This document shows, piece by piece, positions 45,380 to 56,469 of a stretch of 64,000 bases of DNA (within the stretch, counting starts at the first letter, position 1; each line of letters opens with the position of its first letter). The stretch is from NCBI GenBank assembly GCA_964247055.1, contig OZ176054.1:12524001-12588000 (forward strand), given 5' to 3'. This DNA is from Paragordius varius. Lineage: Eukaryota; Nematomorpha. The position numbers and the translations under genes are program-made. The notes under the pieces were generated by a model. It did not search any database. It was not told the DNA's origin and worked only from the letters and a program-made list of their open reading frames with translations.

Positions 45380-48300
45380 TTACGATTCATTGTTGCCTGC
45401 AGCATGCGTTTTATTAAGGACTTGCATAGTTTTTTCAAAGCCTTCCTGTAAGCTATACAAAGGCTTATATCCAATCAGCTCTTTAGCCTTTTTACAGTCA
45501 TAACTATGGTGTGTAGATAACAGAGCGACACGCATTGGTGTAAAAGTTAAGCTTGGTAGAAACTTTTTCTCACGCTTACCTAAAACGTTTTCATACCAAA
45601 ATGAGATTAACAAATTGAGAAAATGTACAACACATTCCAGCACATAAGCTATCACGTAAACTAACGTATATGGAATTCGATATTTGGGTGGATCGAATCC
45701 ATTGTGTTTCAATACCTTGGAGATAAAAGCCCAGAAAAAGGTTGGTTCATCATTCGTAATGTTAAAGGCCTATGTATGTGTATATGCGTGTAGAATAAAT
45801 TAATAATAATGTAGAACTATATTTATATGGACAAACGTAAATATATAAAGACATATATTTTTTTAAAGCTAACCACTATATATAACTCATTGTGTTAAAT
45901 TAAAAAATATGAAAAAGAGATAATAATCGTTGCATAATCAATTATATATTTTGCGTTTGTTATTAAATAATTTATATATGAAAAATTAAGGTTTAAAAAA
46001 GTATGGTTGTTTTTGAAAAAAATATTTGTCTTTATATTTTTTACGTTTTTTCCGTATAGTTTCGTTTTAGCTGTAATGGTAAAGTAAAAATTAAATGATA
46101 AATATAATAAGATCTATTTTTGAAAAAAGTCATATTTCATTGATCTTTATAATTATTCAGGTTATTATTATATACATAGCTATTGCTTATTTTGCAACCC
46201 ATGCTACATACTTTAAATTTTTTTTGTCATTTAAATTTTTCATACAGTTAAGTATAAATTTTTATAAATTAATTTATTTAAAAAATCGGTTTTAACATTA
46301 TTTTTGCATTAATTACGGATTACATGCAAACATTAAAGTATGATAATTTTAATGAAGTCCTACGTAAAATTTTTTTTTAAAAATCGCAATAATAAAAGAT
46401 AAAAACTTGGCCAGTTATCCTATTGTTATCTTCAAGATAAGATTCATCCATTTTTCGAATAAGCAGTATTATGGCATGAGCAATATTTTCCACATACGTA
46501 AAATCAACAATGTTATTCCCATTTCTTTTATAACGCAAACAAGTAAAAATAGATAGCTATCTTTTATGTAAAAAAGTAAAATTTTTTTTCAACACAATAA
46601 AGAAAATAGCCACATATATATAGTTAGGGTTTTTAAGATTAAAAATTTTAAATTATAAATCATTAAATAACTCCTTTTACAGTTCTTAAACATATCAAAT
46701 TCACCAAAAATAAATTATGTGTTTTCCAATATAACTCATTATTAATATGAAACAATTTATGGCATATTTTACTATTTAATATTATTTTAATTTAAAACCA
46801 AATTCATTTTTTAAAAATATATAAAAATATAGGTAAATTTTAATATTAAAAAAGATAATTATTTGAAGATGAATTCGAATTGTTCAAGGGTGAATCGAAT
46901 TGTTTAAGGGTTAATTCGAATTCTAGGTCATGCTTCCCCTTACAGTAAATTTTTCCCTATTAGCATTAAAAAATGCATATCAAATAACTAAATGGCTGTT
47001 TATTTCACTGTCTGTGTGGTATTTATACAAAACTATTGGTTTGTCCAACACAAATAGCTTGGCGGGCCGCATTTCCGAATCGAAATATCCCATTAAGAAG
47101 TATTTTTGTAGATTTAACCAAAAGTCTGTATAAACAACTAGTTATTATAAAAAATTTTGCTAGCTCATTGCTGTAAATTAGGAAATTTTGTTTAAGAAAA
47201 TTAATTATATTTAGATTATGTAAAGTGCTTTAATTCTCACGGCTTCAAAGTATTATATAACTATATTTTAATTCATTAGCATTCAAAAGGTTTAAGCAAA
47301 ACGATTTATTTTTTCCCACCCAATAATGAAACGCATTTTCCCTTCCTTAGCTGCTTTAAGAACTTGTGGAACCAAAAGGGGATCACCTGGCCCAAAAATC
47401 CCATGCGGGCGAATAGCTACAGTCTGCAAACAACCTTGTTGTACATTATTATTTGCTTGTAGAATGAGCTATAAAGGCGCAACACACTATATACCATTTA
47501 CAGTTCAAATTCACCCTTAAACAATTCAAATTCACCCTTGAACAATCTAAATTCACCTTCGAACAATTCGAATTCACCCTAAAATAAATTATGTGTTTTT
47601 TAAGATTATATATTACCTATATTTTGTTAATATTTATAAAAAAAAGAATTTTTGTATATAATCAAAATAATACTGAAAAAATAATAAACTTTGCCATAAA
47701 AATATATTTAATTTTAATGATGCGTTATATTAGAGCGAAGTTTCAAAATTTATTTTTAGGGTGAATTTGAATTGTTCAAGGGTGAATTTGAATTGTTCGA
47801 GGGTGAATTTGAATTGTAAATGGTATATAATCATGTACAACCAACCTTCTCCTGTTCAATCTTAGTTTGCACGTAGGGACTAATGTAATGAGTTGCATAG
47901 GGGAGCGTTTCTTTACCATTTAGTATGTCGGTGCCTTCATAAACTACACTGGCTGAGCTTACAAGAATTATTTTCTACCCATAAAATAATATTTATGATC
48001 AACAATGTACATTTCATTTTAAATTTAAATGTTTTGATTTGGTGGTCCTTCTAATTTTTGTTATCAATTAACTCTACAAATTAATTATTATGCAAGTTTT
48101 CCCTAATTCAAATTAGCTATATGCACTCCGATTCATTCATCAATAACTTAAAGTTGCTACAACATTTCAAAATGGTCCATACACAATTTTTTTGATATAT
48201 CAGGAGTGTTTTAGCTTTTTAAGTTATTTAACACTTTAAATATCCTGATCACCATAAAGTAGGTTCAAACAGATTAAATTAGTTTTTCAATCATTTTTAT

Positions 48301-48970
48301 CCTTAAGCTATTGCTAAGACTTAAACTTTTAATAGTTTCAATATATACTATTCATATTTTATTAATATATATAAGTATTAATTGTTAAAATGTTCAATTT
48401 CATCGAAAAATGTTTTAAAATAGATTAATGTCAATAATAAAATTTTGACTAAACTAGGAAAAATAGTATTTATAAAATATATACTTTAACTTAATTATTT
48501 ATACAGCATTTAATAAAATTTTTTGTTCCAATAACATTGATACAAATAATCGAAAAATGTTTTAAAATAGATTAATGTCAATGATAAAATTTTAAACTAG
48601 GACAAATAGTATTTATAAAATATATACTTTAACTTTATTATTTATACAGCATTTAATGAGATTTTTTGTTCCGGTAACATTAACTGATACAAATAAATCA
48701 TAATCATTGAGATATTCTGGTGGGGAAGCGCAATGAATAACTAAGCACTGATTAGGTAAGCATGAATTTAAAATCTAAAACTATTAACATTTTGAATACT
48801 GATTCATCACACAGTGATCCAACATAGTATTCAACATCTGGATTTTTATTTAGTGGTGGATTAATATCTAAAATCGATGTTTTGAAATTATTTTTTAAGC
48901 AATATTCAACAATGTGCTTTCCTAAAAATCCATTGCCTCCAATTACTAAAATATTTTTAGTAGAGCACAT
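45380..48970 (-). CDS. NSDHL-like sterol-4-alpha-carboxylate 3-dehydrogenase
   Basis: This is an NAD(P)-dependent decarboxylating 3-beta-hydroxysteroid dehydrogenase of the ER, acting in C4 demethylation of sterols. Exons are 48970-48634 ([20 protein letters not shown], then [20 protein letters not shown]), 47980-47845 ([20 protein letters not shown], then [12 protein letters not shown]), 47475-about 47334 ([20 protein letters not shown]), 46537-46411 ([20 protein letters not shown]) and 45769-45380 ([35 protein letters not shown] helix, [31 protein letters not shown]). The Rossmann GGNGFLG, the serine of SSAS and catalytic YVQTK are all present, and the [10 protein letters not shown] stretch favours NSDHL over 3-beta-HSD. 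The first exon has one extra base near 48780 between KMLIVL and [11 protein letters not shown], so the frame changes within it. Introns carry D and C family MITEs and a partial exon duplicate. Confidence 0.88.
45812..46073. mobile_element. Family C MITE in the last NSDHL-like intron
   Basis: The left side GAACTATATTTATATGGACA and right side TCCGTATAGTTTCGTTTTAG with CTG are family ends, and the GTATGGTTGTTT block is present on the right. It fills most of the intron between the exons 46537-46411 and 45769-45380. Confidence 0.75.
46674..46925. mobile_element. Family D MITE, worn copy in an NSDHL-like intron
   Basis: The middle (ATAACTCATTATTAATATGA) and right end (three GGTGAAT-CGAATTGTT units) match the family. 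The terminal TACCATTT is lost on the left, and the right TGGTA is also missing. The plus-strand ORF just beyond it (46930-47133) ends in TGTCCAACACAAATAGC followed by GGCGGGCCGCA, an hAT terminal scrap, and is not a gene. Confidence 0.65.
47492..47825. mobile_element. Family D MITE, best-preserved arrays, in an NSDHL-like intron
   Basis: The left end TACCATTTACAGTTCAAATT is followed by four 21-bp units (TTCAAATTCACCCTTGAACAA variants). The right end has three facing GGTGAATTTGAATTGTTC-type units and closes GTAAATGGTA. It lies only about 17 bp upstream of the acceptor side of exon 47475 on the minus strand. Confidence 0.88.
48402..48690. repeat. Tandem duplication of an exon end in the NSDHL-like gene
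   Basis: A block of about 140 bp repeats with a period near 147: copy nearer the exon 48549-48690, second copy 48402-48543 (both contain CGAAAAATGTTTTAAAATAG and TTTATACAGCATTTAAT). The second copy still encodes [16 protein letters not shown] on the minus strand, so it duplicates the last third of exon 1 plus the start of intron 1. The duplicate reads into TAA at the former donor, so it is unlikely to be used. Confidence 0.85.
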
Positions 48971-49954
48971 GGCATACCATATGAAAAATGTTACCAATAT
49001 GTGAAAATAAGTTTCAGTGGCATGAAATTTGCAAGGGGTGTTCAACACAAATGGCAGCTTTACGGGTTGCAGTTGTATTTTTTCCGGCTGGCCACAGTAC
49101 ATATATGGGCATTAATGATTTTTGCCACATTTTAAACATAAGGGTGTAAAAAAGCTAACAAATTATAATACTGTAATCACCGATTTTCCACTTTGTTGCC
49201 TAAAAGACGTCCAAAATTTGGTTAAATATCAAATAATGTAGGGATATTTTTGCAATTAAATTCTTTTGTTTTCAACAAAAGTCATTTGCCATCTAATAAT
49301 ATTTTCCAATAGCTAATAAAATATTCAATACAATATCTCAGAGTAATACCAAGCATGGTTAAAAGGTTAATATTATTACCACAATATTTACTGTAAATTA
49401 AATTTACTCCTTAATTTCACACTGAATAAACTTATGAATAATTACACTGTAGAGTAATTGGCAAGAGACGAATTAAATATCCTAATAAAATGATTGAAAA
49501 TGTATTATTTTTGGCTCTTTTTATTGTTATACAGAATCATATAAAAAATTAATATGCTATTCGTGGTACTTTAAGGAAAAAACATGATTCGTGCACATTA
49601 CTCTGCGTTCGCGATTGGGCATATAAAAAAATAACCTCATGAAATATAAATACTCTGATAGGAAAATGTATCAGGTTTATCATAAGGCTTTTGGTGTTGG
49701 CCGTAAATTAAGATATTTACACTTTTGTGGTCAGTGCTCTATATCAGAAAATGTTAAATGCACACTTTATAATATTTTTTTTGGTGAAAGATCAATGTTT
49801 CATTCCAAAAATCCCTTAAATATATCATAAAGTACATATAAAAGGTAAAATATTATTTTTAAAAAAATTTTAATTTTAGATGTTAGCTCCGGTCCAAAAG
49901 TTTCCTTTAAAAATGAGTCACCTTCTAACGTAAAAATGCCAAGATTGCGCGATA
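48971..49954. other. Upstream region of the NSDHL-like gene, with an hAT scrap
   Basis: CAAGGGGTGTTCAACACAAA at about 49032-49051, followed by GCAGTTGTATTTTTTCCGGC, resembles an hAT terminus and lies about 65 bp upstream of the presumptive ATG at 48970. The reading frame stays open upstream of that ATG, so a further 5' exon is not excluded. A 63-codon ORF at 49639-49830 has no recognisable domain. Confidence 0.4.
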
Positions 49955-50460
49955 AATATTAAATATGAGCTGAATTTCGATATCAACTAAAAATATTCTT
50001 AAAAAAATACATAAATTTTTGAAAAGTTTAATAGCAAAATATTGTAGAAGCTTACTTTATACTATTTTGAGTCATGATAGAAACGGTATAGCTTTAAGAT
50101 ATTTTAAAAGTCTTCTATATAATTCGATAATGCTAAACGTTTCTACCACTTAAGAATTTAAATTCAATTTTTGCCTTAGAAATTTGGTTCTTTTTGTATA
50201 GAAACACAAAAACAATAAATCAAACAAATATTTCGATCAAAATTCTGAGTTGATAGAAATGTTTACCATTGAATTATATAAAAAAGAGTTTTTATAATGT
50301 CTTAAAGCGTTTTTATACCGTGTCCATCATGACAAAATATTATGAAGTAAAGCTCAATAAAATTTTGCTAAAAAATAATTTTTAAAAATATGCATATTTT
50401 TAAAAATATTTTTAGCTATATAAAAAAAGTTGAGACTCTCGAAGCCCATATCTAACAATT
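49955..50460. repeat. About 500-bp inverted repeat
   Basis: Left-arm landmarks CTAAAAATATTCTTAAAAAA, GAGTCATGATAGAAACGGTA and AAGTCTTCTATATAATTCGA face right-arm GGTGTCCATCATGAC-like sequence (CCGTGTCCATCATGACAAAA), GAATTATATAAAAAAGAGTT and TTTAAAAATATTTTTAGC. The centre is near 50200. The arms are well diverged and I could not fix the termini. Confidence 0.7.
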
Positions 50461-50699
50461 AAAATTTATTAAAAATATTGTTTTACTTTATATGTAAAAT
50501 ATAATATAATGATTTTTTTTGAATAAATCATTTAGCTTTCTCCTTTAAAAAATCGAATTTCGCCATTTTCCGATGAGGAGCACTTATCATAACAAGTGTA
50601 AATAATATTTTATATCACTTGTAAGGGCTAAAACCAAAAGCGCCGTGATAATCCTGATTATTTTTTCTTCAGAAGATATTTTATCGGCTTATTTTTTTA

Positions 50700-51000
50700 T
50701 ACCCCTGATTTCGGACGCAGTGTATGATACGGTTATCTTCGCAGACATCCAAGGCTCATTACAGCCAATATTGCAACATTTTGCAGATTATGAAAAATAT
50801 GCTACAAAATCTTTCTAAAACAATGGTATTGCAAATATCCCGAAAGGTGCTAAGGCTTTAGAAATTATCAATGGGAAGTCTATCGAAATGTTAAACTATG
50901 CATACCCCAGAACTTTCATCGTTAAATGTAGAATCGCTAAAGCCACAACGGCCACAAGTAATTATATGAAAATGACATCCATGATGTCAGAGTAAAAATA
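50700..51000 (+). other. Unrecognised coding-like stretch
   Basis: The plus strand reads LISDAVYDTVIFADIQGSLQ then PILQHFADYEKYATKSF and a stop, followed in the next frame by GIANIPKGAKALEIINGKSI and EMLNYAYPRTFIVKCRIAKA. The base composition is less AT-rich than the surroundings. No splice signals or family were recognised, and at least one break is present. It may be an old gene or element fragment. Confidence 0.35.
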
Positions 51001-51349
51001 TTCGGGCTTGCCAATGCAACTATTTAACATTTCTTTATATAAACCATAAAAAACCAACGGATAAGAATTATGACCCCTCTTCAAATAAAAAGGTCAGACA
51101 TAACTATCAATACAATTTAACAAATTAATTCTGGTATTTAATTGCTTGGCATGTGCATCAAACTATCGTATGTTAAGATTTTTATACAAATTGATCAAAT
51201 TATTAGAGGATTCTGTCCAAACATAACTGAAACTGAATCAAATCCGATTTAAGGTAAGTATGATGGGACTATACACATTTCCAGAATTTACATCAGGGGC
51301 TCCTTACCTTTTTTGTTTACACTTCACCAAATCAAAAAAAATTCTTGCG

Positions 51350-51363
51350 CCCCCCCCCCCCCC
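51350..51363. repeat. Poly(C) tract, 14 bases
   Basis: A pure C run in an otherwise AT-rich region, about 650 bp before a 13-base G run at 52020-52032. Confidence 0.95.
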
Positions 51364-51859
51364 GTTTTAATTGCAAAATTAATTATAATATCGTAAAAAT
51401 CATAATCATTGAGGTTGTATCTGCGATTGTTGAAACATTTTTTACATATCCGGCGCAAATCTTGATTCTACCTGAGATCCCTAACCTTTAATTATTTGTT
51501 TCTGATTGTATTTTTGAATTGAACCAGTAAACCATTAATTAGAACAATTATTAAATAATAGTAAACATTACGTTGTTTATTAACACAAAATTAAATTAAA
51601 TTAAATATTAAATGCACCATAAATCATCTGCGTTTAAAACAGCTGTAAGTGACATTATTTTAGAGAGGGTATGGCCTTATAATTTCCAAATAATAGTTTT
51701 ATTATTTACATTTTAATTAATATCATTATTAAATTTATTATTGTCTGATATGTATTGCCAAGAAAAGGCTACAAAGTCAATCCTTTCCCGAAAACCCCGG
51801 ACGGCGGTTTAGTCTGCGGACCATATATAATTATATTCCCAAGCGTGCACATTTGCTGA

Positions 51860-52870
51860 TTGCTTTAAAGAAAATATTTTGGTGAAAAGAGGCCTCACTT
51901 TCGGCGCAATTGCAAAACAATAAAAAGATTTATTATTCAAACTGATTGCATCAACACGTTTTTCAGAATCAAGTGTTAAAGCCAAAAATTGCTCTAAAAA
52001 CCATTTTTTAGGCAAAGGTGGGGGGGGGGGGGAACTGAGCGGATTAACTCAAAAAAAGGGCTTAGTCAGTGTTAATGCAATTGTAAAACAATTTTTAAAA
52101 AATATTAACGAAACTGACTTAAATATTTGTTTAAAAACATTTTTCCATAAGCACAAAAATTGCTTTAACATCAATATTATTATAAAGCCCCTGTTTTAAG
52201 TGGGAAATTAAGGGACCTTTTAAAAAAAGTAAATAATAAAAGTATACTAAAATTGACTACACATTTTTTGGACAATGTGTTCCTAAACCATAGATTATTT
52301 AAAAAACTATTTTTACATGGGAGGCTCGTAACTGAGGGGATTATTTAAAAAATGACTCAGCCACCCTCGGTCCACTTATAAACAAATAAAAAATTATATT
52401 TGTATTGGACCCATTAACACGCTTGTCATAAAATTCCTTCAGCGGTCAATTTTAATTTTAAGCCATTTTCACACAAAGTGGCGCTAAACTGATGGGCTTA
52501 TTTGAAAAAAGGGCATAATCACTTTCGGCTCAATTGTATGACAATTAAAAACCGATTTATTGAAACTGACTATGCACACACACGTTTTTCGGAATCGTAT
52601 TCCGAATCTAATGATTCTTCCAAAACAATTATTTTTTAATATGTATGGGACTAAACTGAGAGGCCAATTTTAAGGGCATGTCACCCTCAGCGCATTCGTA
52701 AAACATTATAAAAAGTAGACTATTGAAGCTAATGGGCCCACACGTTTTCTCTTTAAAATATAAAATTTTAGGGGCTTCTATTTTTTTGAAAAACCCAATT
52801 TTTACTCCGATGGGACAAAACTGAAGGTCTAATAAAAAGGCTTGGTCGTCGGCGTAAATATTTCACTTTG
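51860..52870. repeat. Satellite-like tandem array, unit about 160 bp
   Basis: About six degenerate units are recognisable by a repeated pattern: (C)TAAACTGAGGGG, then AAAAAAGGGCTTAGTCAC, then CTCGGCGCAATTGTAAAACA, then TTATTGAAACTGACT and CACACGTTTTTC. The AACTGA landmark recurs near 52033, 52327, 52487, 52652 and 52810, giving steps of about 160 bp except one long step with extra sequence. A 13-base G run (52020-52032) lies in the second unit. The ORF at 51809-52015 on the minus strand is part of this array rather than a gene. Confidence 0.8.
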
Positions 52871-54103
52871 GAATTGGAATGGGCTCCGCTTTCCCTAATC
52901 GTTAATCAAAGCTCATACCTTTTATTTCATTTTATTAGTTACATTTGTGTAAAAACATGCAGTTTTCAGTCAAATATGTAAATAAAATAAAAAGCCTCAT
53001 ACATAACAACAGACATGTAAATCAAAATCCTTTTACATAAAATACCGAAATATCCTATTGTAACATGCAATTGAATAATTTATCCACTAAAACTTAATAC
53101 TGACCTGGGTGACATTTATTAAATATAAATACAATAATCGTTTCACAAGAGTTCTTTTAAGACTAAATAAAAATTTAAGAACTCTATTAGGCCTATGTAT
53201 TAACAAGAATAATTTTACGGGCTGTGATTTGCATATTGGTCAATTAACTCGATATAAAACATTTTTATTATGTACGAGTCAAGATCAATTTATTATATAT
53301 ATACATTTTGGAAGTGGTCCTTATTCAGATTTGTTATTTGACTTTTCATGAATTTCACATCAAAGCCAATAAAATTTATGCCGAATATGAGGAAGACAGA
53401 ATAATAAGATGAACACACTTCAAAGAAAAAAATAAGAAAAATTAATAAATATTTATGAGAAACTTTCAAAGAAAATCTTTTTTAAAGTTTCTAATTAATT
53501 ATTATTTTATATAAGTAGGAGATTGGAATGAGTTATTTATGGCTTATTTGGTGTAATAAATTATCAATATAATGTGTTTGCTTAGGCGAAAATTATATAA
53601 ATTTAATTATATCTTTTACGTCATTTTGCGTAATATATATAATGTTGTGTCTCAATTTTAAGATATTTTTTTAAAAAAATTCTAATGGCGCCGACATAAT
53701 TTTTTTTTCTAAATCTTTCTACCATATTGATGTAAAAAATCTAAAAAATTTTAAAATTTATAGTTTAATACAAAGCGAATGTTTGAGGCCTCATAACCTA
53801 TAATTAAGAATTAAGTAAAAATGTATCAAATCGAGGATTAATACAGAAGCTTTTTCGTTATCGCTACTGTTTTAGTATGATCAAAATAGCCGTATTTTTT
53901 AGTGAATAGGTATACACTTAAATTTAAAATAGAGTTATAAACTATTATTCCGTAAACCTAAATCTATAATACAAAATAATGGTATCGATTTTCATTCCAA
54001 TTAAAACATATTTTTCGCTGATAAAATCAATGTTTTTTGGGTTTAATTATTCTACTCGCCGGTTTCATTTTTTAACGAATAGATAGTAATTATAAAAATA
54101 GAT
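52871..54103. other. Spacer with one unassigned 80-codon ORF
   Basis: A plus-strand ORF at 53109-53351 (GLCINKNNFTGCDLHIGQLT, closing YSDLLFDFS) has a mixed residue composition but no known domain and no clear splice sites. It might be a terminal exon. Nothing else was recognised. Confidence 0.3.
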
Positions 54104-54389
54104 CAGAAATTAAAATTATACGGACTAAACGTGTAAATATAATGACAATAACTTCAAGACAACCAACCATACTTTAAATCTTAAATATTTTAAATATAAC
54201 TGATTGTTTTAAATGCAAAGGATAAAATAGAGATGGATATTGGTCACACAATCTATTATTTTCACTATTGTAATTGAATGTTTTTTATAAGTTAAATTAA
54301 GGTTAAAAAAGTATGGTTGTGTTGTAAAAAATTTTTGTTATCCGTATGATTTTACTTTTTACGTTTTGTCCGTATAATCTGTTTTACTG
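54104..54389. mobile_element. Family C MITE, copy at 54.1 kb
   Basis: The left end CAGAAATTAAAATTATACGG and right end GTCCGTATAATCTGTTTTAC with TG match the family, as do the facing CAACCATACTTTAA and GTATGGTTGTG blocks. TA follows the right end. Confidence 0.8.
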
Positions 54390-54695
54390 TATAAAAATGA
54401 AAAGTTAAGTGTTAATTACTTTCACCATTAAACCCATTTTTGACTTAAATGAATTAGGAGACAGCGTAAAATAAGGTTAACTTTAATATTAAAAAAGAAA
54501 AAAATGATATTTTATAAAACGGATATTGGGAAGATTTAGTTAAACCGGATTATCGTTTAAATAGAAGCATAGCATTTAAGTGCATTTTAATTTCTATAGT
54601 ATGTGTTAAACATTTCTAGATGTAGATGTAAAAGCCAAACAAAAACTATAGGATATTTATACTTACCTTGCTATCTCTAGCAATAATCAATACAT

Positions 54696-54925
54696 AAACC
54701 ATCCAAAATCCCCCTCGAAAAATTCAAATTCACCCTAAAAATAAATTATGAATCTTCGGGCTAATATAACTCATCATTAATATGAAATATATCTTTATGG
54801 CATAGTTTATTATTTTTTAGTATTAATTAAATATTAAACAAAATTTCATATTTTTAAAAATATAAAAAATATATAAAAAACACATAATAGGGTGAATTTG
54901 AATTGTTCAAGGGTGAATTTGAGTT
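54696..54925. mobile_element. Family D MITE, copy at 54.7 kb
   Basis: Left AAATTCAAATTCACCCTAAA and right GGGTGAATTTGAATTGTTCA units face each other around the family middle (AATATAACTCATCATTAATA). The terminal TACCATTT is degraded at both ends. Confidence 0.7.
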
Positions 54926-56469
54926 TAAGAGTTGATTTAAATATTAAATATGGCAATGTTAATTTATTATACTGTTGTTAATATGATTGGGGCATTACAA
55001 AAAGACGCAGTCAGTTTTATTATTATAAATAAAAGTCAAAAAAAATTTTAGGGGTAATAATTTTTATGGTTTAACCATTAAAATATTGATGCATAATTTA
55101 TTCCCAAAAATTCATAATAATCTTGAAACAGTAAAACCTAATAAGCAAAAATTTTAAGAAACTATAACATTGAAAAAACCATTTATGAAATCCTACAAAC
55201 CATAGCGCCTTACATATCTATGCTATTGTAAGTTATATAGAGACGAATTTGACTAAAATTTAAACAGCTTTTCTAAATACATATATATTTTAAATTTTTG
55301 TAATTCCAGCATTATTTAAGGAAAATCGAGTCCTAAATAGACGGGAGTCGTAAAATATATCGCCGCCTGTCTAAAATATTTATATCCTAACGATTTTAAT
55401 ATTTTTATCTCAGCAATTTTGCTATAATCATAATTTAACACTTTTTGAATTTGAATAAAACCGATATTAAAAACGGGTTTTTTAACAATATAATTGGCAA
55501 GATATATTTAATCTTTTATAGGATCCAAACATTCGAATTACAAATAGAAATATCGCGGTTTAACAAGTCAATGAAAAAGTCTGTATATTAGGTTAACAAG
55601 AAGGTACACCTTTTATCGATACGTATATTTTCTCAAACCTTCTAAAATTTTGACTTCATACACATGGATTGTTATAAGAATCACTTTATAACTAATATAA
55701 TACTTTAAAAAGTGAGGCATTTAAAATGCAAAATCCATATTTTTTTAGAAATTTTTTTTTCATATCTAAAAACATATGATTCCCCATGTTTAGTATTTTG
55801 ATATGTCTGGCGGAAATAAATAAATATTATTCCATTTAAATATGAGTTTTTTTTATTTTTGCTATATGAAACAATTTTTTTCCATCAGAAAGTGTAACGT
55901 CGCAAACATATTTTATAAACGGTGCCAGTATAATCCAGGGTTCAGAATATAAATGGTATATTCAATTTCTAACCACCAAAAATCCAATTTTCCAATATCT
56001 TTTTTTGATTTAATTGATTCAAATTACCGTCATTTTTTAACAGATTTATAACCAAAAATTACAATTTAAAAAATAACCTATATTTGTTAAATTAGGAACA
56101 CGTCATGTAATTGTTGCGTTAATAACCATATTTATATAAAATCCAACAGATACATATATAACAAATAAAAACTTTTATTAAAAAACATGATTTACACCTG
56201 AGTTTGAGCAATATTAATTTGAAATATGGATAAAGAATATTTATAAAATATATATCACAATATCTGTTTGGTAATTTATATAAAAAATATTGCATTGCAA
56301 AAAAAATATGGTGAGTTTTTTTGGGATTGGCAGTGGATCTTTAGATTGATGAGATTCTTAGATGATTTTTAGATTTATTCTTTAAATTATCTTTTATGGG
56401 GGGTATGTATTAGCATGTCATGTTCTAATGTATTAATTTAAAGTATAGAAGTTATAAAATAATTCAAAG
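54926..56469. other. AT-rich spacer, nothing recognised
   Basis: No supported exon or repeat was found. The right end should contain the 3' untranslated region of the RING ligase gene if the stop at 56470 is used. Confidence 0.35.

Noticed and set aside
46930-47133. 67-codon plus-strand ORF in an NSDHL-like intron
   Set aside because: Its C-terminal part comes from an hAT terminal scrap and it has no splice or domain support.
51809-52015. 68-codon minus-strand ORF
   Set aside because: It falls in the 160-bp satellite and is not conserved between units.
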